64,000 nucleotides of DNA from Lysinibacillus mangiferihumi (GCF_003049665.1 NZ_PYWM01000008.1:111176-175175); one strand, 5' to 3'; counted from the first letter of the stretch, positions 8,163-17,959 are shown. Notes: generated from the letters alone by a model not told the origin. Program-made: numbers and translations.

Positions 8163-9809
8163 ATGTCAGTAACAGAACTTCATAAGGAAGAGCATTTTTT
8201 TATTGTGAAAAATGGTGAAGTGATTGTCAAAAGTGATATCCAACAAGAGCTTCTTGAACAAATAAGTGAGAAATACTGTAAAGGACAAGAAACATTTGAG
8301 GTGCAAGAATATTTCGTCCATGTAGTAGAAACATCTCAAGGTACGCTGTTTACAGCAAGATCATTGAAGCAGTTTAACGATATCGATTTTATGAACCCCC
8401 TGTCACATAAGTTGCTGAACTCAATTTCTGATGGGGTGACGATTTGTGATTGCCACGGCAAAATTTTATTTCAAAATGACATTGATATTGAAATTGTTGG
8501 TATCGATTTACGGGGGAGATATGCAAAAGATGTTATTGCGGAAGGATTAATGAGTGATTCCATTTCGATGAAAGTAATTGAATCGCAAGAAAAGGTAACG
8601 ATATTGCAAACCTTCATTAACGGCAGATGTTTTTTAGTCACAGGTCAGCCGATTTTTGACGAAGATGGCAAATTGCAATATGTTGTTGCCATCACACGGA
8701 ATATGACACAACTCAAATTGCTTGAACAAGAAGTACAAAAATTAGAAGATCAAAATGAAGATTTTAAATGCAAACTACAAGCCTTACATAATCAAGAATC
8801 GAGAAAAAGTAGTTTAATTGCCGTATCTTCCGCCATGATGCAAGTAGTCAAAAGGGTGATGCGTGTAGCGGAAGTAGATTCTACCGTGCTAATTGGTGGT
8901 GAATCGGGAGTCGGTAAAGAGGAGATTACAAAACTTATCCATGCCTATAGCAGACGAAGTCATAAGCAAATCTTAACAATCAATTGTAGTGCAATACCAG
9001 AGACATTACTTGAATCTGAACTTTTTGGCTATGAATCAGGGGCATTTACGGGAGCTAATAAAGGTGGGAAAGCTGGACTCTTTGAAATTGCATCAGGAGG
9101 CACGGTGTTTTTAGATGAAATTGGAGAAATGCCTTTGCAGCTACAAGCTAAATTATTACGGGTGCTACAAGAATCGGAGGTACAGCGCATAGGAAGCGGC
9201 AAACCGATTGCGATCGATGTACGAATTATCGCAGCAAGCAATCGAAACTTAGCGGAAATGGTTAGGCAAGGTAGCTTCCGAGAGGATTTATATTATCGGT
9301 TAAACATTATCCCTATAGAAATTCCACCATTAAGACACCGTCGGCAAGATATTATTCCATTAGTTAATCATTTTTTAGCGTTGATAGGTGATAAATATGG
9401 AATTCATCGAACAATTGAGTCAAATGCTATGAAAGTTTTAGAAGCGTATGCATGGCCGGGAAATGTCAGGCAATTAAAAAATATGGTGGAACGCCTTTGC
9501 TTATTGGCTACCCAACCTGAAATTACGGCAAGTACAGTTCAACAAGAGCTTGATAGCAACCCACTAGTTATTCGACAAGTCGACAATACAGTGCAACAGC
9601 CAAATGAACAACAACAGCCTGCTGCTCCACTTTTAGCAGGTACATTAAAAGAGCAAGTAGCAATGTTTGAAAAGCAATTGATTAAGCAAGCATTGTCCGA
9701 ACATCCGAGTATAAGACAAGCAGCCAAAGCGCTCGGTTGCGATCAATCTACGTTAGTAAGGAAAATACAAAAATTCCAATTGACACGGCATATCTCATAT
9801 CAAGAATAA
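8163..9809 (+). CDS. Sigma-54-dependent transcriptional activator (PAS-AAA+-Fis), GabR/RocR type
   Basis: 548 residues. Order: short N-terminal region, PAS domain (about 78-190: NSISDGVTICDCHGKILFQND), AAA+ domain (about 215-450) and a Fis-type HTH (about 515-545: IRQAAKALGCDQSTLVRKI). Walker A is GESGVGK (246-252) and the sigma-54 contact loop GAFTGA is at 293-298, so it should remodel sigma-54 polymerase. The genes on both sides carry -24/-12 promoters and shared palindromes. In Bacillus a similar activator, GabR, controls the GABA shunt; the assignment here rests on that synteny. The PAS ligand is unknown. Confidence 0.9.
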   Translation: MSVTELHKEEHFFIVKNGEVIVKSDIQQELLEQISEKYCKGQETFEVQEYFVHVVETSQGTLFTARSLKQFNDIDFMNPLSHKLLNSISDGVTICDCHGKILFQNDIDIEIVGIDLRGRYAKDVIAEGLMSDSISMKVIESQEKVTILQTFINGRCFLVTGQPIFDEDGKLQYVVAITRNMTQLKLLEQEVQKLEDQNEDFKCKLQALHNQESRKSSLIAVSSAMMQVVKRVMRVAEVDSTVLIGGESGVGKEEITKLIHAYSRRSHKQILTINCSAIPETLLESELFGYESGAFTGANKGGKAGLFEIASGGTVFLDEIGEMPLQLQAKLLRVLQESEVQRIGSGKPIAIDVRIIAASNRNLAEMVRQGSFREDLYYRLNIIPIEIPPLRHRRQDIIPLVNHFLALIGDKYGIHRTIESNAMKVLEAYAWPGNVRQLKNMVERLCLLATQPEITASTVQQELDSNPLVIRQVDNTVQQPNEQQQPAAPLLAGTLKEQVAMFEKQLIKQALSEHPSIRQAAKALGCDQSTLVRKIQKFQLTRHISYQE

Positions 9810-9857
9810 TGATGCGTTTATGCATCACTGCTTGTATATTTGCATAAATAGTGCAAA
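9810..9857. promoter_or_regulatory. Upstream activator sites for the aminotransferase promoter
   Basis: TGATGCGTTTATGCATCA (9810-9827) and TTTGCATAAATAGTGCAAA (9839-9857) are palindromes with the same TGATGC/GCATCA and TGCA cores as those at 6298. They begin right after the activator stop codon and lie about 200 bp before the -24/-12 promoter. Confidence 0.6.
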
Positions 9858-10007
9858 AAAGCGTGAAGTGCTTGTGATGTTGAGAAAGGGCGTATGTATT
9901 TCTAGCAAGATATTTGTTGAACCGAAAAAAATATCGACATTCTGAAAACTACCAAGTCGTTCGAGGTGCTCGATAGTAAATAATGATGGACGAATTTAAT
10001 AAATTAG

Positions 10008-10039
10008 AGAGGCATTTTTTTAATAATGTCTCTTTTTTT
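10008..10039 (+). terminator. Rho-independent terminator after the sigma-54 activator gene
   Basis: The stem AGAGGCATT / AATGTCTCT (one G-T pair) is followed by seven T. It sits only 8 bp before the next sigma-54 promoter and so separates the two transcripts. Confidence 0.6.
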
Positions 10040-10046
10040 ATGGGGT

Positions 10047-10062
10047 TGGCATGAAAATTGCT
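10047..10062 (+). promoter_or_regulatory. Sigma-54 (-24/-12) promoter
   Basis: TGGCAT-N5-TTGCT, the same form as the permease promoter, lies 46 bp before the aminotransferase start. The ATG at 10051 lies inside this element, which rules it out as the gene start. Confidence 0.8.
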
Positions 10063-10107
10063 TGTAATAAAGTGTATAAAACTTTTAATGAAAAGAGGCT
10101 GGTATTG

Positions 10108-11436
10108 ATGACAATTCAACTAAAAGAAGAGTTGAAAACTTTAGATCAAAAGCATTTTCTACATCCAACGACGTCGATTGAGCAACAGCAAACGCAAGGG
10201 CCTGCTGCTATTTTTACAGAGGGGAAAGGCATCTATTTAAAAGATTTAGAGGGGAAAAGTTATATTGATGGCATGTCTTCTTTATGGAACGTAAACGTTG
10301 GACACGGTCGTGAGGAAATTGCAGAAGTTGCAAAAGAACAAATGGCTACATTAGCATTTAGCTCTTGTTTTGCTTCATTTAGTAATGAACCAGCTATTCG
10401 TTTAGCAACGAAAATAGCCTCTTTAACACCAGGAGATTTAAATACAGTATTTTTTACTTCCGGAGGATCGGAATCCAATGATACGGCGATTAAACTAGCT
10501 CGCCATTACTGGTTATTAAAGGGTCAGCCAGAGCGTCAAAAAATTATTTCACGTACACAATCCTATCATGGGGTGGCGATGGGAGCGACAAATGCGACGG
10601 GTATACAGGCATTTCGTAACTTTACCAACTCACCTGCACCTGATTTCCATTATGTTTACAATCAATCTGTTCGCGATCTTCGAGAAATGATTGAAGCACT
10701 AGGTCCAGAAACAGTAGCAGCGTTTATTTCCGAGCCGATTCAAGGAGCGGGAGGAGTCAATATTCCACCAGAAGATTATTTTAAAGAAGTACGTAAACTT
10801 TGCGATGAGTACGGCATTTTATTTATAGCGGATGAAGTGATTACCGGTTTCGGTCGTACGGGAAAATGGTTTGGCATGGAGCATTATGGCGTTGTACCAG
10901 ATATGATGTCATTTGCTAAAGGGGTATCGAGTGGCTACGCACAGCTTGGAGGTGTGGTGATTTCCGAAAAAATTCATGAAACATATTGCCAGCTTTCCAA
11001 AGGGACTTTAATGCACGGTTATACGTATAGTGGTCATGCATTGGCTTGCCAAGTAGGCTTAAAAAACATTGACATTCTAGAGCGAGAAATGTTGATAGAA
11101 AACGCAGCATCTATGGGAGAAGCGATGTTGACAGGTTTTAAAGCGCTTCAAGAAAAATATAGCTTTATCGGAAATGTTCGAACAATTGGTTTGCTTGGTG
11201 CTATTGAGCTAGTTAAAAATCGTGAAACTGGCGAGCTTTTCGAGACTGCCATTAGCCCGATATTTGTTCAAGAAACAATGAAACGAGGCTTAATTTTACG
11301 AACAGTCACGTATGAGCAAGATACAGTTGTTTTTGCACCACCACTTATTTTATCGAAAGCAGAATTAAACGAAATGTTACGTATTTTAGATGAGACTTTT
11401 GAATTTGTGCGTAAAACGATTATTGTAAAAGATTAA
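10108..11436 (+). CDS. Class III PLP aminotransferase (GABA/omega-amino acid transaminase type)
   Basis: 442 residues. Motifs: DGMSSLWNVNVGHGREEI near the N-terminus, FFTSGGSESNDTAIKLAR for PLP phosphate binding, LFIADEVITGFGRTG with the PLP-contacting Asp, and SFAKGVSSGY with the Schiff-base lysine at about 271. It transfers an omega-amino group to pyruvate or 2-oxoglutarate to give a semialdehyde. The ATG at 10108 lies about 46 bp after the promoter; the frame upstream overlaps the -12 element. The aldehyde dehydrogenase 59 bp downstream would oxidise the product. GABA is likely, but beta-alanine or a diamine product is also possible. Confidence 0.88.
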   Translation: MTIQLKEELKTLDQKHFLHPTTSIEQQQTQGPAAIFTEGKGIYLKDLEGKSYIDGMSSLWNVNVGHGREEIAEVAKEQMATLAFSSCFASFSNEPAIRLATKIASLTPGDLNTVFFTSGGSESNDTAIKLARHYWLLKGQPERQKIISRTQSYHGVAMGATNATGIQAFRNFTNSPAPDFHYVYNQSVRDLREMIEALGPETVAAFISEPIQGAGGVNIPPEDYFKEVRKLCDEYGILFIADEVITGFGRTGKWFGMEHYGVVPDMMSFAKGVSSGYAQLGGVVISEKIHETYCQLSKGTLMHGYTYSGHALACQVGLKNIDILEREMLIENAASMGEAMLTGFKALQEKYSFIGNVRTIGLLGAIELVKNRETGELFETAISPIFVQETMKRGLILRTVTYEQDTVVFAPPLILSKAELNEMLRILDETFEFVRKTIIVKD

Positions 11437-11495
11437 TATGTCTGGTGTTGATGAGAGCTAATAATAAATCAGTTACTTAATCAAGGAGGGGTTTT

Positions 11496-12893
11496 ATGAC
11501 AACTATCATTAGGGAAATTCGAGAGCAATTTAATCCTGCAAAACCATCGCAATGTATTGGTCAAGTAGAGCTTTTGACAGTGGATGAGACAAAGGAAGTC
11601 GTTACAGCGGCAAATAAAGCATTTGAAGATTGGAAAAATACATCGTCAGTAGTGCGGGGGGAACTATTGCGTGTCACTGCAGACTTGCTCGAACAAAATA
11701 TTGATAAAGTAGCTGAAACGGCTTCCAACGAAATGGGTAAAACCAAAAATGAAATGATTGGGGAGGTGAAACGTGGCGCTTCTATTTTGCGCTATTTTGC
11801 ACAAGAAGGAATGCGGGCGACAGGTGAAGTATTGCCGTCTGCCAATGAAGGCAAAATGTTGTACACCATGCGTGTCCCTCTTGGTGTAGTTGCAGCTATT
11901 ACACCATGGAATTTCCCAGTAGCTATTCCTTTGTGGAAAATTGCGCCCGCATTAGTATACGGCAATACGGTTGTTTGGAAACCTTCTATTGAAAGCGCTT
12001 TAACGGGGAAACTTATCGGCGAGCTCTTTGAACAAGCAGGTATACCAAAGAATGTGTTAACCGTCGTACAAGGACGCGGTTCGAAAGTTGGGCAAGTTTT
12101 GCTTGAAGCACCAGAAGTAAAAGCAATAACATTTACCGGTTCTAATGGTGTGGGGCAAAGTATTTTAGATAGTGCAGGATCAACTAAGAAAAAAATTCAG
12201 CTTGAACTTGGCGGAAAAAACGCTGCCATTATATTAGCCGATGCGGACATCCATCTCGCTGCAAAGTTAACAATGGAAGGAGCAATGAAGCAAACCGGAC
12301 AACGTTGTACAGCAACTAGTCGAGTTTATATTGAGGAATCAGTTTATGATGAGGTGTTGGCACGTTTAATTGAGGAAGCGAGGGAAATCAAAGTCGGCAC
12401 GTCAATGGGTCCGGTTTCCTCTAAAGGTCAATATGAGAGTATTTTAGCTGCCATTGAAAAAGCAAAATTAGAAGGTGCCAAACTTGTCTATGGTGGTGGA
12501 CCGACGCAAGGTAAATCAGAAGGTTATTATATTGACCCGACGATTTTTACAAATGTAACACATGCTATGGGTATTGCGCGTGATGAAATTTTTGGACCAG
12601 TTCTAGCTGTGATTAAGGTAAAGGATTACGAAGAAGCAATTCGATTATCCAACGACTCTGAATTTGGATTAAGTGCTTCTATTTATACGAACAACATTCA
12701 AAAAGCTTTTGATTTTATTCAGCGTAGCGAAGTAGGGCTTGTTCAAGTGAACGACGAGACAGGTGGTGCTGAACCACAAGCGCCATTTGGCGGCATGAAA
12801 AATTCAAGTACTGGCGCACGTGAACAAGGGCAAGCAGCAAAAGAATTTTTTACAACATTTAAAACGGTGACAATCCGCACACAGGGAATGTAA
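11496..12893 (+). CDS. NAD(P)-dependent aldehyde dehydrogenase (succinate-semialdehyde type)
   Basis: 465 residues. It has AAITPWNFPVAIPLWKIAPALVYGN, the general-base Glu in LELGGKNAAI (E237) and the nucleophile in GQRCTATS (C271). The C-terminus ends with the usual PFGGMKNSSTGAREQG segment. AAGGAGGGG precedes the ATG. It follows the aminotransferase without an obvious terminator, so both genes should come from the sigma-54 promoter. Expected role: oxidising the semialdehyde, probably succinate semialdehyde to succinate. Substrate choice is inferred from gene order. Confidence 0.88.
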   Translation: MTTIIREIREQFNPAKPSQCIGQVELLTVDETKEVVTAANKAFEDWKNTSSVVRGELLRVTADLLEQNIDKVAETASNEMGKTKNEMIGEVKRGASILRYFAQEGMRATGEVLPSANEGKMLYTMRVPLGVVAAITPWNFPVAIPLWKIAPALVYGNTVVWKPSIESALTGKLIGELFEQAGIPKNVLTVVQGRGSKVGQVLLEAPEVKAITFTGSNGVGQSILDSAGSTKKKIQLELGGKNAAIILADADIHLAAKLTMEGAMKQTGQRCTATSRVYIEESVYDEVLARLIEEAREIKVGTSMGPVSSKGQYESILAAIEKAKLEGAKLVYGGGPTQGKSEGYYIDPTIFTNVTHAMGIARDEIFGPVLAVIKVKDYEEAIRLSNDSEFGLSASIYTNNIQKAFDFIQRSEVGLVQVNDETGGAEPQAPFGGMKNSSTGAREQGQAAKEFFTTFKTVTIRTQGM

Positions 12894-12914
12894 TGGGCTT
12901 TAAAGCCCGTTACA
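12889..12914 (+). terminator. Terminator hairpin after the aldehyde dehydrogenase gene
   Basis: TGTAA-TGGGCTTT pairs with AAAGCCCG-TTACA, overlapping the stop codon; a T-rich run follows 11 bp later (12926-12932). Confidence 0.55.
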
Positions 12915-12993
12915 TATGGGAGACTGTTTTTTCTTATAGGTTAGTAGATTGTTATGCATATTTTCACACTATTAAACGAAAGAAGGTATCTCT

Positions 12994-15018
12994 ATGGCAC
13001 AAACTCGCTTAGCAATAGATGTTGGTGGAACGTTTACAGATGTGTTTGTTTTTAATGAAGATACAGGAGAAATATTTGTAACAAAAACTTCATCCACCCC
13101 ATCAAACCCTGAACAGGGAATTTTAAATGGCGTTGAGAAGGCAGAGTTGAAAGGGCAGGATATTAAAATTTTTTCTCATGGCACGACGGTTGGTACGAAT
13201 GCATTAATTGAGCGAAAGCTACCGAAAACCGCTCTAATTACGACAAAAGGATTTCGCGATGTCACAGAAATTCGTCGCGGCACAAAGGAGGATATTTGGG
13301 ATACGTACAAAGATACGGCAAAGCCCTATATTCAACGCCGCAATCGTTTTGAAGTCACCGAGCGAATAGATTATGAAGGAACAGTATTGCAAGCTATCGA
13401 TGAGGAAGAAATTCGGGTATTAGCAAAGAAATTGAAACGTCGCGGGACAGAATCCATTGCTATATGTTTTATCAATTCTTATGTGAATGGAGAAAACGAA
13501 GCAAAAGTGAAAAAGATTTTACTTGAGGAACTGCCAGATGTTTATATATGTACTTCAAGTGAAGTACTACCTGAAATATTTGAGCATGAGCGGATGAGTA
13601 CAACGATTATTAATGCTGTTCTAGGACCAATCATGAGCAATTATATTAGTAAATTAAGTAATGAAATGCAAAAAAGAGGCTATGAGGAGGAAATTTTAGT
13701 TTTACATTCTGGCGGAGGTGTCATGACGTCTAGTACAGTGCCTCGCTATGCCGCTAGATTAGCGAGCTCAGGAATTGCTGCGGGAGCAATTGCTAGCAAA
13801 CATATAGCAAAGTTATGCGGTTTTGAAAATGCGATAGGCTTGGATATGGGAGGAACGAGTACAGATATTTCACTGATGTACAAAGGACAAATTCGAATTA
13901 CCAAGGATTGGTCTATTGAATATGGTTATCCAATAGGATTTCCAAGTATTGAAATATTAACGATAGGTGCTGGCGGTGGTAGTTTAGCTTGGCAAGATGA
14001 AGGTGGATCATTACGAAATGGGCCGCAAAGTGCTGGTGCTATACCAGGTCCAGCCTGCTATGGTCAAGGTGGTACAGAGCCAACCAACTCAGACGCTAAT
14101 GTCGTTTTAGGACGTCTTGGTGTGACATTGTTAGATGGGATGATGAAATTAGATAAAGGCAAGGCACAGCAGGCTGTCAAAAAAATTGCGCAAGCTTTCA
14201 ATCAGACAATTGAAGAAGCTGCGAGTGCCATTATTGAAGTTGCCAACGCCAATATGAGTGATGCCGTTCGTTTAATTTCTGTACGCCGGGGCTATGACCC
14301 ACGTGATTTTGCCCTTGTAGCCTTTGGTGGTGCAGGGCCACTCCATGCCGCACATTTAGCGAAAGATTTAAATATCCCGAAAGTCATTATCCCTACACAT
14401 CCGGGCGTAGCAGCAGCAATGGGATGCTTACTTGTAGATGTACGCCATGATATTTCAAAAACGTTCGTAAAAAAAGCAAATGAAGTATCAGTCGAAGAGC
14501 TAAATATTCAATATCAAGCACTAAGAAAAGAGGCGAAAGCATTATTAGAAGAAGAGGGGATTTCTGAAGAAACATCGACTTTGATGAATTATATGGATCT
14601 TCGCTATAAGGGACAATGGCGCTCCTTAGCGGTTGTGGTACCAGATTACTTTACTTCCTTGGAGGAAGTATTAGCAGCATTCCACCAAGAACATGAGCGA
14701 GAATTTGCATTTTCAGATAAGGACCAGATTGTTGAGATTTACGGTTTACGTGTGACTGCAATAGGTACAGTGCCAAAACCTAATTTCCCACAATTTGAAC
14801 CAACTGGCTCCTTACAAGATGCTTATAAAGAGACACGACCTGTTTATTTTGATGGGGCATATGTTGAAACAAACGTTTATTATCGCGATAAAATTCCAGT
14901 GCATGCACAATTACAAGGTCCTGCAATTGTGGATCAATTAGATACGACGACGGTCATTCCACCAGGATTTACGGCTGAAGTAGATGCTTATAAAAATATC
15001 ATTATTACAGTGAACTAA
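12994..15018 (+). CDS. Hydantoinase/oxoprolinase family protein, subunit A (HyuA type)
   Basis: 674 residues, usual for HyuA. The two phosphate-binding motifs of the ASKHA fold are visible: LAIDVGGTFTDVFVF at the N-terminus and LDMGGTSTDISLM at about 284-293. These ATP-dependent enzymes open 5-membered lactam or hydantoin rings, or carboxylate ketones, together with subunit B. The next gene encodes that partner 24 bp away. AGAAGGT precedes the ATG. Although it follows the aminotransferase/dehydrogenase pair, a terminator separates them. Substrate unknown. Confidence 0.9.
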   Translation: MAQTRLAIDVGGTFTDVFVFNEDTGEIFVTKTSSTPSNPEQGILNGVEKAELKGQDIKIFSHGTTVGTNALIERKLPKTALITTKGFRDVTEIRRGTKEDIWDTYKDTAKPYIQRRNRFEVTERIDYEGTVLQAIDEEEIRVLAKKLKRRGTESIAICFINSYVNGENEAKVKKILLEELPDVYICTSSEVLPEIFEHERMSTTIINAVLGPIMSNYISKLSNEMQKRGYEEEILVLHSGGGVMTSSTVPRYAARLASSGIAAGAIASKHIAKLCGFENAIGLDMGGTSTDISLMYKGQIRITKDWSIEYGYPIGFPSIEILTIGAGGGSLAWQDEGGSLRNGPQSAGAIPGPACYGQGGTEPTNSDANVVLGRLGVTLLDGMMKLDKGKAQQAVKKIAQAFNQTIEEAASAIIEVANANMSDAVRLISVRRGYDPRDFALVAFGGAGPLHAAHLAKDLNIPKVIIPTHPGVAAAMGCLLVDVRHDISKTFVKKANEVSVEELNIQYQALRKEAKALLEEEGISEETSTLMNYMDLRYKGQWRSLAVVVPDYFTSLEEVLAAFHQEHEREFAFSDKDQIVEIYGLRVTAIGTVPKPNFPQFEPTGSLQDAYKETRPVYFDGAYVETNVYYRDKIPVHAQLQGPAIVDQLDTTTVIPPGFTAEVDAYKNIIITVN

Positions 15019-15042
15019 TACATGATAAGGGGGAAGTAATCT

Positions 15043-17022
15043 ATGAGTACTACAGGATTGTTCCTAAATAATCAAATTAAAAATCTAGATCCAGTAACAT
15101 TTGAAGTGTTGAAAAATGGCTTTGTAAACTTAGTCGATCAAATGGCTGAACAAATGCTGCGTACTTGTTATTCTTTTGTTATTTATAATCGGGATTTTAG
15201 TTGTGCATTATGTGACGCACAAGGAAACACAGTTATGCAGGGAACACAAGATATTTCGGTACATGTCGGTACTTTACATCTAACAGCAAAAGCGGTTTTA
15301 GAGGATTTTGCAAATGACATTCACCCTGGTGACGTATTTTTAGTAAACGATCCATATCGGGGGGGCACGCATTTTAGCGATGTTCGGGTTATACTACCTG
15401 TTTTCCATGACGATAAGCTGATTGCCTTGATGCAAACAAACGGTCATTGGGCAGATGTAGGTGGTTCTAATCCAGGTTCTTTTGATATTACAGCAAAGGA
15501 ACATTATGGAGAAGGATTACGAATACCCCCTGTACGCATTTATAGTAAAGGTCAGTATTTAGCAGATGTTGTAAATATTATCGTGATGAATATGCGTATT
15601 CCCGAGGAACGAATTGGCGATTTACGTTCACAAGTAGAAGCGGCTAAAGTTGGCGAAAAACAATTGAATGAGATGATTAACAAATATGGTATCGATACGG
15701 TTTTATTAGCATTTGAAGAGGTACAAAATTATGTAGAACGTTTAACTAGCGCAAAGATTAAAGCCTTACCGAAAGGACAATGGGAAACAGTCGATTACAT
15801 TGATATGGACCCAGAGCTAGGGGATGGCTTAATACCAGTGCATGTGAAAATGACAATTCGTGAAGATGAAATTTTCTATGATTTAAGTGGGTCACACCCT
15901 GCTATAAGTTGCTTTTTAAATGCTGGATTCGGTTCTGCACTTTCTGGTATTTATGCAGGAACGAAAACATTCTTTCCGGAAATTCCGTTAAATTCAGGTT
16001 TCTATCGAGTTGTCAAAATACATTTGCCCGAAAATACTGTTGTCAATGCTCCGAGTCCTATTGCGGTATCTGGCTATTGCTCAGGTTCTTTTGAAAAGAT
16101 AATGAATGCATGTTTTGAGTTATGGTCAAACATCATGCCTGAACGTGCAATTGCTTGTTCATTTAACCTAGAGTATTTGTTAATTGGTGGCTACGATCAA
16201 CGACAAAATAATAATGGGTATTTTATGTGGTATGACTGGATGGCAGGAGGACATGGTGGGCGTGTGGATCGCGATGGCGCAAATACGACATCACCTGTAT
16301 TTGGCGTCGGCTTGAGCGTGCAACCGTGTGAAGGGCAAGAACGCTTGTCTCCTGTACTAACGACAAAACATGAGATTATTACAGATTCAGCAGGTCCGGG
16401 GAAATATCGCGGTGGTTGTGGTGTTGAAAAAGGTGGGTTATTAACAGATATAAACAACACAGTGATGTCATATTGTTGTGACCGTTCTCGTTCCATTACG
16501 TGGGGCATTATGGGGGGCTTACCGTCTATTGCACAAGGGGCTATTTTAAATCCAAATCAAGCTGGTGAGGAATTTTTGGGTACCATTTTTTCTAATGTCG
16601 CATTGAAAAAGGGTGACTCCTTTACACGTCCATCTGCTGGCGGGGGAGGATTAGGTGACCCTCTTGAGCGGGATGTCAACGCAGTTTTAGAGGATGTCAT
16701 CGATGAGTATGTTTCGCTTGAACGTGCGAAACTTGATTATGGTGTTGTTATCCGTGAAATTGATCGTGATATTGACGCATTTGAAATTGATATAGCAGCT
16801 ACTGTGAAAGAGCGAGCGTATATTCGAGAAAATCGTCAACAATGGCTCGAAACAGACCCCTTTGAAGTGGAGCGTCTGTACAATACAGGTGAAATCAATC
16901 AAATGGACGTTGTACGTCGCTATGGTGTTATTATGGATTACAAAACAAATCAAGTGTTACCAATCTCCACAAAACAATATCGTACGTCCATGAAAAAACG
17001 TTCGTTAGCCTATTGGATGTAA
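15043..17022 (+). CDS. Hydantoinase B/oxoprolinase family protein (HyuB type)
   Basis: 659 residues. Family segments: LDPVTFEVLKNGFVNLVDQMAEQM, HPGDVFLVNDPYRGGTHFSDV, and a C-terminal GGVEKGGLLTD / SAGGGGLGDPLERD. It works with HyuA; in characterised systems the A subunit handles ATP and the B subunit completes ring opening or carboxylation. RBS AAGGGGGAAG. It is the last gene of the two-gene operon and is followed by a strong terminator. Cytoplasmic; no signal peptide. Confidence 0.9.
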   Translation: MSTTGLFLNNQIKNLDPVTFEVLKNGFVNLVDQMAEQMLRTCYSFVIYNRDFSCALCDAQGNTVMQGTQDISVHVGTLHLTAKAVLEDFANDIHPGDVFLVNDPYRGGTHFSDVRVILPVFHDDKLIALMQTNGHWADVGGSNPGSFDITAKEHYGEGLRIPPVRIYSKGQYLADVVNIIVMNMRIPEERIGDLRSQVEAAKVGEKQLNEMINKYGIDTVLLAFEEVQNYVERLTSAKIKALPKGQWETVDYIDMDPELGDGLIPVHVKMTIREDEIFYDLSGSHPAISCFLNAGFGSALSGIYAGTKTFFPEIPLNSGFYRVVKIHLPENTVVNAPSPIAVSGYCSGSFEKIMNACFELWSNIMPERAIACSFNLEYLLIGGYDQRQNNNGYFMWYDWMAGGHGGRVDRDGANTTSPVFGVGLSVQPCEGQERLSPVLTTKHEIITDSAGPGKYRGGCGVEKGGLLTDINNTVMSYCCDRSRSITWGIMGGLPSIAQGAILNPNQAGEEFLGTIFSNVALKKGDSFTRPSAGGGGLGDPLERDVNAVLEDVIDEYVSLERAKLDYGVVIREIDRDIDAFEIDIAATVKERAYIRENRQQWLETDPFEVERLYNTGEINQMDVVRRYGVIMDYKTNQVLPISTKQYRTSMKKRSLAYWM

Positions 17023-17040
17023 TGTTATACAACAATAAAG

Positions 17041-17075
17041 CAACCAAGAGAACGAAATATTTCTCTTGGTTGTTA
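17041..17075 (+). terminator. Rho-independent terminator after hyuB-type gene
   Basis: CAACCAAGAGAA (17041-17052) pairs with TTCTCTTGGTTG (17061-17072), an uninterrupted 12-bp stem with an 8-nt loop. Confidence 0.75.
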
Positions 17076-17119
17076 TGATTTAGGCAAAGCGATTAAGCTG
17101 AAAAAGACAACAACGGCGC

Positions 17120-17167
17120 AGCAAAAAAGTGTTAGATTGATGGCAGTCAATCTAACACTTTTTCTCT
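17120..17167. repeat. 48-bp palindromic repeat, copy 1
   Basis: AAAAAGTGTTAGATTGA pairs with TCAATCTAACACTTTTT around a short loop. Nearly the same 48 bp occurs at 57917-57964. Here it lies between two convergent genes and can act as a bidirectional terminator, with A and T runs on both sides. Confidence 0.75.
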
Positions 17168-17196
17168 AACCTGTTAGCCAACAGATTATTACTAAA

Positions 17197-17829
17197 TTAA
17201 ATAAAACGAGCAATGTCTTTTAATGGTAAACGCGATGAACCATAAGCAGGTGCTGCCGCTTTCCCGATAGCAATAAGAACAACAGGGAAAATATGCTCCG
17301 GCAATTCAAAACGCTGTGCAAATTTCTCTTTATCAAATCCGCCCATTGTCACCGTATCATACCCTTTTTCTTTCGCAATAAGCATTAGTTGCATTGAGAT
17401 AAGACCTGCATCAAATGTAGCAATATTTTTTCTGACTTCAAGTGGTGCAGCTGGGTAAGTACGTAGAGTATTTGTAATCATTAAATCTTTCTGTGCTTCA
17501 CCCATATGCCCTTCTGCGACATTTTGTGTGTAAATTTGCTCAACTTGTTGATACATTTCAGCATTGCCTAACACTGCAATAATAGCTGAAGATGTTTCAA
17601 CTTGTTCTTGGTTATTGGCAATGGCACGTAGTTCTGTTTTTACAGCTTCGTCTTGAATAACTAGGAATCTCCAAGGTTGCAAGTTGCTAGATGATGGAGC
17701 GCTAGTAGCTTCTTGAATAATCGCTTCAAGCTCTACTTGTGGAATTTTAAAAGCTGAATCATAGACACGAACGGATTTACGCTCTTCCATAATTGTATAT
17801 AGATTGGATTGTGTTTTAGTTGTCGACAT
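17197..17829 (-). CDS. Nitroreductase-family flavoprotein (YodC-like)
   Basis: 210 residues from the ATG at 17829, which follows AAGGAGGAC; the open frame further upstream runs through the operator. Features: TIMEERKSVRVYDSAF at the N-terminus (FMN contact), EATSAPSSSNLQPWRFLVI, and MGGFDKEKFAQRFELP near the C-terminus. The family reduces quinones, nitro compounds or flavins with NAD(P)H and FMN. It is divergent from an HxlR regulator with a conserved N-terminal cysteine, the same pairing as yodB-yodC in Bacillus subtilis. A role in quinone or electrophile detoxification is inferred from that. Confidence 0.88.
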   Translation of the reverse strand: MSTTKTQSNLYTIMEERKSVRVYDSAFKIPQVELEAIIQEATSAPSSSNLQPWRFLVIQDEAVKTELRAIANNQEQVETSSAIIAVLGNAEMYQQVEQIYTQNVAEGHMGEAQKDLMITNTLRTYPAAPLEVRKNIATFDAGLISMQLMLIAKEKGYDTVTMGGFDKEKFAQRFELPEHIFPVVLIAIGKAAAPAYGSSRLPLKDIARFI

Positions 17830-17843
17830 AATGTCCTCCTTAA

Positions 17844-17891
17844 AACTTACTAATGGTAAGTTGATGATTAGAATCTTACCATTAGTAAGTT
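17844..17891. promoter_or_regulatory. Double palindromic operator between nitroreductase and HxlR genes
   Basis: AACTTACTAATGGTAAG (17844-17860) and CTTACCATTAGTAAGTT (17875-17891) are perfect inverted repeats of each other, 14 bp apart. Each arm also contains its own CTTAC/GTAAG dyad, so this reads as two dimer sites. It begins 15 bp before the nitroreductase start codon and fits autoregulation by the HxlR protein. Confidence 0.75.
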
Positions 17892-17959
17892 TATTCGTCA
17901 AATAAAAAATATTTTGTGTGCTACAATAGAATAAGGAATTACAGACAGGAGGTTATGAG

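Noticed and set aside
12889..15018. Hydantoinase genes as part of the sigma-54 regulon
   Set aside because: A terminator follows the aldehyde dehydrogenase and no -24/-12 element or matching palindrome lies before the hydantoinase A gene.
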